The notes under the pieces: model-generated
What the model was told of the DNA's origin: nothing
What the model saw: only the letters and a program-made list of their open reading frames with translations
The model's database searches: none
In this document: positions 57,715 through 64,000 of the stretch, piece after piece
Position numbering within the stretch: position 1 is the first letter of the stretch
Layout: each line of letters begins with the position of its first letter
Position numbers and translations under genes: made by a program
Assembly: GCA_010909165.1 (NCBI GenBank)
Contig: VJWM01000253.1
Location: forward strand, 124,001-188,000
Direction of reading: 5' to 3'
Origin: Anthoceros angustus
Taxonomy: Eukaryota; Streptophyta; Anthocerotopsida; Anthocerotales; Anthocerotaceae
DNA length: 64,000 nucleotides

Positions 57715-58690
57715 GGTGGAGTGTGAACTGTGTCTAGAGACACCGTGAGGTCCACATTCACCCTCAATGTCAAGTTGTAGTCCTAGGATTCGCCTCCTAA
57801 GGGAAATGGTTTGTGCCAAGAGACGCTAACTTCTATCACTACCCGACCTTTGCCTAAATCAGTGACTCACCATTACCCTCTTACCCATCTACTCAACTCG
57901 CTACTACCTCCCCGACTTGTCCAACTACCACCGATCTATTCCCCACCATGCATCTTATTCCACAACCCCGCTCCCCGAGCTACTACCACGGTGGCTTCAC
58001 CACTACCTGGTAGTTGACTACCAAGGTGGGTCCCACGCCAAACCCTAGCGATTATTTCCGCGACGGCGACATGGATCTCGCCATCAAGGCTACCACCGGC
58101 CATGCATCGACTTTATTTTGCACTCCACACTTCATGCACACACCGATTCATAGGGACCAAAGTTCCTAGGATCCCTCACAACCACTCTCTCACACACACA
58201 AAGGGCGCCACCACACAATTCCACAAGGAATGCCGCTTTCCTTAGCACTTCTACCAACAAAGACCGTTTGATTCCTCTTGATCTACACAACTCCACCTGC
58301 TAGTTTCTCAATTAGCTCTTCTTCTCAACTCCTTCACACTCGTGATCGCTGCATAAAGTGTTCACTACCCTTCACCCAATCTTCTCTCTCTCTCTCTCGA
58401 TTCGACCTGTGCTTCCACCCACACACACACACACGACTCAACACGAACACAATGTGAAAAGGGTGAGGAAAGAAGAATTCAAGGCCACAGCCAAGGGCAG
58501 AGCAAGCTCTGCACTCCGCTTATCCTCGATTTCCTCCTCCTCCTTGTCACGAGGAACGCCTATCACCCCTCCCACCGGGTTGCGAGCAATGGAGCAAGCC
58601 TCACCACCCTGGAGCGCCTCGCCGCACACCACCTCCTCAATTGGATCGCCTCCAACCACCCACAAGCAGCTGGGGGATACCTAGAAATGC
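57715..58690 (-). repeat. Gypsy LTR fragment, inverted
   Basis: Reverse complement of the last 950 bp or so of the Gypsy LTR (43853 down to about 42900). It begins TGGAGTGTGAACTGTGTC and passes CACATTCACCCTCAATGTC. (CT)n and (CA)n runs occur at about 58383-58400 and 58417-58434. Confidence 0.75.
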
Positions 58691-61330
58691 CGTTGTTTGT
58701 TATGCCGCAAAGATACGGAATATTGCCTTCTTGTTACGTAAACGATGGCTTTGTTACACAAGGCATGTGGTCTGCCGGACCTAAGAACTGTAATAAACCT
58801 TGTAACACGAAGACTGTGACAACCAATTCTTATAACGGTTATGAGGTGCGGGGTAAGGCCTGGTGGTACGCTCGGTAACCCGGGTTTGTCAGTGTTTCTA
58901 ACCCAGGAGATGACAATGTCGGTCCGTAGTGTTGGACGTGTCTCCTCATGTTCGCCGCATCGCTGCTTTGAAGCTGCGAGCTGGAGTTTTTATTTTGAAT
59001 TCTAAAGGTTTCCGGTTTGGTTTTGATGCCTCTCCCGACATGTGTGAACTTGCCATGTGCATGTACAATGTCCGCCACACATTATATTCTCGCATGATTT
59101 ATCAATTTATACCGCATTTTATAGGTGGCTCTAAACAGAATACATATAAATTCACAAAACTGCATGTACTATACGGATCGTGACGATCGAAGTTTGCGCG
59201 GGGTTCACCCGACACGGACCTTCCGAGTATGTGCATCCAAGCACTAATCATAATCACCGGGTATCTCACCAGACGCTTATGACGCCGCCTTTCGCTTTTC
59301 GCTGGTCCTCGAGGGTTTGTAGCGCCCGCCTTTTTCCCGCCGATGCTGAATGCCATCGCCTCATGCACATCGTGCTCGTTGTGCGCATGAGAAAGAATCC
59401 ACATCAACCCCACAACGCACATGACATGCATGTGGACATATAAATTTGGTCATGGCCACCACCCTTTCGCTTTGTCTTTCCCCTTGGCACTTATGCACTT
59501 TGAGTCACCGCTGCCAGCCCTCGCATTCGCCTCCAATGTGGCACTTTATGCCGCCCCTTGTTCTTGAAACTTTCTCAGACGCTTCAAAGATTTTCGACAT
59601 CGTCTGTCAAATTCTCGATTGGCCTCCTCCTAGTGACTCGATGTTGTGCCATCCGCCACCGTATGTTGTTTTCCATGTCCTTTCACCCTCTCCGCTTCCT
59701 CCTCCTCTGTTGCTTCCCCATCCTCGTTATCTTTGTCTCCCGCATTAACTTCACGGCCTGTTTCCTCTTCCTGTTCCGAATCACCTTCGTGATCCCCTTC
59801 TTCTCCATCCGCTGTTTTCCCCTTCGCACCATCCATCGACGGGCGCCGCCGCCCATATCGCTACCTTCCGAATCCGATCAATTATTGCAGATTTTCGTGA
59901 ATGCTTTGACCCATGTCTCTCGCTTGGCCCTCGATGCATACCTCGTGATTTCAAAACCGGCACCGACCGGCCCCGCACATCCCATAGTTCCATTTTTTGT
60001 TAGTGGGCGAGTGATCCAAAATCACACTCGCCAGTTGGCTCCTCCCATACTTCTCTTGGAACTTAAAACCCATCCTCGTCCGCTTGGCCCCATGGATTGG
60101 GCCCTTCTCCATTTGATTTCTCGATCGAGTCTTAGGCAAGTGATGCCTTGGATGGCAAAAATTTCCATCTTTGAGTTCAACCCGTGCCCATGTGAGAATC
60201 TCGCCATACCCTTTCATCATGGAAAAATGCTGTCAATTTTTGCCTACCCTCTTCTCCTCAGGCGCGGGCTTTGTGCCTCGACATACCTGCTTGTTCCTTG
60301 TTCGAGTGTATTGGTGAACTCGATGAAATCATCCCTTTGCGAGAAGATCCGAGGCGGCCCTTACATGCACATTTTCTTCCTCGAGACAACGGCAAGTCGC
60401 TCCACTTTCACGGAATTTCGTTTGCCTCTGCTGCGTATTACTTCCATGAACTTCTTATGCCTCGGGACTCAAGCCCAGAAGGTCAATGTAGATGGAGGCT
60501 TTGGCTTCCCGTGTGCTCCATATCTTCGCAACTACACTGAGTGCGGTTGCTCTTGAATCCACCTACTCCCGTGTTTTCCAAAGCTTCGGACCGGTGTTGT
60601 CTATTCCACACCTACTTCGGCCCATCTTTGCGAAACATTGTGGGGAGGAAGCACCCGCCTCCTGCGACAAAGTTCCCTGCCCATACCTTGCGTGCAAGCG
60701 AGCAACACGATGGCCACCGAGATTCCCTTCCGCTTCATAAGCTTCTTGGGAATCCGGAACTTCATCAGTGGATGAAATCCTCCCCATATGCCTGCAGTTT
60801 GCGACTTACGGTGATGCCGGGATCCCTGCATTTCCATTTCTCCCCAAACTCCGGCCGTCGAAATCAAAGCGCTACCATGCACGCCTTGGCGGCGGATATG
60901 TCGATCGAAAACAAGTAGGAGGGCATGTGGGCGCATACGGTACATGGTCATACTAGGCAATTGCATCGGCCAAACCTTGCTCACTTTCGAAATTGACATA
61001 GCCTACAAAGGAGTGCACTATGCATCACACTATAGCTACAACCATCCACCACAACGATATGAACATGTTATGGGTCATCCTCGGACCGTTGTCACCACCA
61101 TACATCACAAATAGGGGACCATCGAATTACGCTCGGCTAATCTCGCAGCCCAAGCAAGGTCGTGTAAGTTTGGGACGCAAGCTCACGCCTGGGATGCACG
61201 CCCACAACCTCGCCACACTTCCACGGATTGCCGGTGCAAGCGGTGTATTTCAATCCTTCAAGCCCTGGCCGCCATGAATACCAAACATGTCACTACAAGG
61301 AGGGGCCACTTTTACAAATGGGTCTAAGTT
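58690..61330. other. Unrecognised, probably decayed repeat
   Basis: Frames on both strands, the longest 59558-60556 (+, 332 codons), are hydrophobic or low-complexity and show no recognised motif. The minus strand has fragments with a retroelement feel (59951-60220, 60601-60999), but I could not match them to a LINE or LTR domain order. Confidence 0.3.
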
Positions 61331-61428
61331 TAGTTAGAGGAAACTACAACACTCTTACTATTATTCAAAGCCTGTAAGTTTTTGAACATTTACAACAAGG
61401 GTTCCTAACTAATATGATGTGGCATGGA

Positions 61429-61551
61429 TTTTACAACAGGGGTTTGTTGACATGGCATGTTGACACGAATTTTACAACGGGGATTTGTTGACATGGCATG
61501 TTGACACGAATTTTACAACGGGGTTTGTTGACATGGCTTGCTCGTTGTACA
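61429..61551. repeat. 41-bp tandem repeat, three copies
   Basis: TTTTACAACGGGGTTTGTTG plus ACATGGCATGTTGACACGAA repeats with anchors at 61429, 61470 and 61511. Confidence 0.92.
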
Positions 61552-61599
61552 TGACGTTGTTAATTGTGCATAAACTCTTTTTGATTTAGAAAACTATGG

Positions 61600-62460
61600 G
61601 GGGGTTATTTGTTAATAAAACTACATTTTGTTGAATTTATAATGACGTGGCATAAAGGATGTTGTAAACGGTACTTGTAAAAGACGTTGTAAACCATGTT
61701 TGTTGTAGATGTGGTTGTAAATTGTGCAAGACTTGATTTTTGGAATAATACCATTTATTGGAATATCTATGAATAGATTTATTATTTGCTGATGTGGCAA
61801 GTTCGCAAATGATGTTGTAAATATGTTTCTCTGGATGTTAGTTATGGGATTATCTTTTTTTTTTGTATTTATCGACGTGTCACATGCATTGTAGCTATGG
61901 TTGTAAACGCATGAAAACCATTTTATATAAATATCTATAAATAAATTTATTATTTGCTGACATGGCAAGCTCATTGCAAATATCATTGTAAAATGGTTTC
62001 TCCAATTTATGTTATATTATTGGATTATTCATTTATTGTATATTTATCGACGCACATGCGTCAGAACTATGGTTGTAAAATGCACAAGCCAGCCAATATC
62101 CATGAATAAATATATTATTTGCTGATGTGGCATGTTGTAAAATGCCGTTGTAAAATTTTGGAAGAGACCTTTTCCTTATTTATGTAATTTATGAGGTTAT
62201 ATATTAGTAAGATTGCGATGTGGCATGCCTTTTCCTTATTTATGTAATTTATGAGGTTATATATTAGTAAGATTGTGATGTGGCATGCTTGTCGAAATGC
62301 CGTTGTAAATATGTGGAAGAGACCTTTTCCGATTTATGTCATTTATGAGGCTATATATTAGTGAAATTGTCATGTATGTTCATTGCAAATACATTGTAAA
62401 ATGTTATACAAATTTATCGATTTATAAATAGTGCCAGCATTGTAAATGTCGGTAAGAATT
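61600..62460. repeat. AT-rich degenerate repeat array
   Basis: TTATTTGCTGATGTGGCAAG-type words recur near 61784, 61949 and 62114 (about 165 bp apart), alternating with TTGTAAA. An almost perfect 60-bp tandem copy sits at about 62169-62288 (CCTTTTCCTTATTTATGTAA and following), with a third, diverged copy near 62320. Confidence 0.85.
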
Positions 62461-62479
62461 TTCCTAGCCAAGTCACAAA

Positions 62480-63400
62480 ACGAGGCATGCATCTTGGCAC
62501 AGTCCACCTGTGGAAGCGCCCACAAGTACGTTATCCAAATGTCCTCTTTGCACAAGTCGTGAGTGCCACCGCCTTCAGAAGGCACCAATGCTTGCACATG
62601 CCTTCAAAAGGCAAGCAAAAGTAACCTCATCGCCCACAAGCAGGCCCTCCTGTTGCATTCGTCCATACAAAAATAGCGCCTCTTGACCAAGCCCTTTCGT
62701 CCATACCCAAAGAATCGTGGCATTCCAAGTCACCACATCCTTTGGGCTCAAGCATTGAAAAACTTGATGCGCATCTTCTACTCGCCACACTTTGCCTACA
62801 TGTCCACCGCAAGTGCCCACAAGTGTGTTATCTAGTGTCCTCTCTCCACAACTGTGGAGTGCACCGCGCCTTCCGTAAGGCACTTGCTTGCACAGCTCAA
62901 GGCAAGGCAAGCAAAGGTAACATGGTTGCCCACAATCGTGCCCTCCTTCTCCATTTGTCCATACAGAATAAGCGCCTCTTGGCCAAGCCCATGATTTGCA
63001 TACCCAACTATCGGGCCCATGTCACGACATCCTTTACGCTAACCTATCGAAACCGTGTTTGCCTCTTCCGCCACCACGCTATACATGTCCACCAGACTTG
63101 GCAATAAACAAGTTCGGTGGAATGTCACGGCAACATATCATGCCGCACTTTTCTCGCTAGATTCCGTGTCCACAAAGAAATGCACAAGCTTGAAGGGTGC
63201 TACAAAGATGTGGGCATCCGCCACACCAGCGACACATCGATAGTAAAGTTGTATCGCCTCATTAGGCTCCCCATGTGTAGCATGTGCGAGATTATTGAAA
63301 ACCACATGAAGGGATTTGGTTTGCCCACCCTCCGTAGAGCCTACCTCCGGATACATACATCCGCAAGATATGGTTCCCCAAGTATGTGATTGACTCACTC
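62480..63400 (-). pseudogene. PPR gene fragment, frameshifted
   Basis: On the minus strand, PPR blocks appear in order but in different frames: EPNEAIQLYY and DAHIFVAPFKLV (about 63320-63180), GLGQEALILYGQMEKEG and NHVTFACLALSCASK (about 62990-62890), a VEDAHQVFQCLSPKDVVTWN block (about 62790), and GLGQEALFLYGRMQQEG with TFACLLKACASIGAF (about 62690-62575). It resembles the intact PPR gene at 20 kb and other fern-type PPRs, but is not a copy of that gene. No start, tail or long frame survives. Confidence 0.8.
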
Positions 63401-64000
63401 AAGTTTGACCGTGAGATCATGAACGCGCCATCCCACAACCATGTCCTTCTTATCGCACAAAGTTTTAGCACGATATATAAGATGGATGAGGAATAGAATA
63501 GTCTATCACGCTAGATTTTCAGAGCTCCAACGGCCTCGAAGCTTTCCCTACTCACATAACGTTGATGGTTACAGTGTCACGACTCCCATATCCAATCCGG
63601 CACACCTCCTGTGCTCAGCCGGAGAGCTCGACTTGGAAGGAGAAGCACAATGACCCACGCATATTCAAAGAAACAAGCTTCTCATCCAACAAGTCGGCTT
63701 GAACATGTTGTTTAACCCGAGGACCTCACGGACTCCTTGCACCGAATGTCGGTGAGCGAGAGCTCCTCTTACCTCGCCTAGTTTCCCACGCACAAGAGGG
63801 GAGTCCTAGGAAGTGGTGATGGGAGGATTACTTGGTGTGTCACACCGAGAAGCGGTGGCCGCTCAAGTCCACACGAGTCCTAGTCCTATCTATTCAAATA
63901 GGTAGGATTCAAGTCCTTGGTCTTTGGGTTTGGGAAAACAGACTCAAGTCCTTGGTCTTGGGTTTGAATGATGTTCCTTGGTCCTTGGGAAAGTAGCAAG
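63401..64000. other. No recognised gene
   Basis: Open frames are short. Near the right edge AAGTCCTTGGTCTTGGGTTTG recurs (about 63910 and 63948, with a third partial), a short local repeat. Confidence 0.4.

Noticed and set aside
58358-58440. Gene start near the (CT)n and (CA)n runs
   Set aside because: The stretch lies in the inverted Gypsy LTR fragment; its frames have no domain.
59558-60556. 332-codon plus-strand ORF resembling a membrane protein
   Set aside because: Its hydrophobic pyrimidine-rich stretches have no family motif, and it sits among decayed repeats. Length alone is not enough.

Overview
The window is plant nuclear DNA, most likely from a fern. Genes are split by short GT-AG introns. 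The organelle-type PPR protein at 20.1-22.4 kb ends in an E-type tail (AAAYVLMSNIY, then HSFWVGDRN) whose wording I associate with fern PPR proteins. The right-hand 40 kb is nested, decayed LTR retrotransposons. The fern assignment is inference; a plant nuclear origin is clear.

Gene-rich left part (0-22.5 kb): a Bet v 1/MLP-like protein (+), a CAND2/TPRA1-type seven-helix membrane protein (-), a BRO1-domain protein (+), a 14-exon nucleobase-ascorbate transporter of the NAT/NCS2 family (-), a conserved plastid-type protein of unknown function (-), and an intronless PLS/E-class PPR protein (+). Exon structures were built by hand from splice consensus, reading phase and family conservation. For five of the six genes every junction is in phase and gives one continuous protein; the plastid-type gene is resolved only for its C-terminal exons. 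AT-rich spacers (4.8-8.1 kb) hold short tandem repeats.

Repeat-rich right part (22.5-62.5 kb): a 28-bp minisatellite, then a Ty1/Copia element with a short non-TG LTR inserted (TSD AGGAC) into another repeat that carries its own ORF ('PKK' ORF). The Copia element is cut in two by an inversion of about 7.9 kb. Undoing the inversion rejoins both the Copia RT and a second PKK ORF copy. A 2.6-kb tandem duplication then copied the left breakpoint. From 40.1 to 53.3 kb lies a Ty3/Gypsy element with LTRs of about 3.7 kb, a tRNA-Asp-type PBS and a gag-pol full of frameshifts. Further LTR and gag-like pieces follow to 58.7 kb, then unrecognised sequence, an AT-rich repeat block, and a broken PPR gene (-) at 62.5-63.4 kb.

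The observation most worth testing is in the transporter gene. It has two tandem, homologous 101-bp exons with intact splice sites and the same phase, separated by only 48 bp. This is the expected layout of mutually exclusive exons. No prokaryotic operon, CRISPR array, rRNA or convincing tRNA gene was seen.
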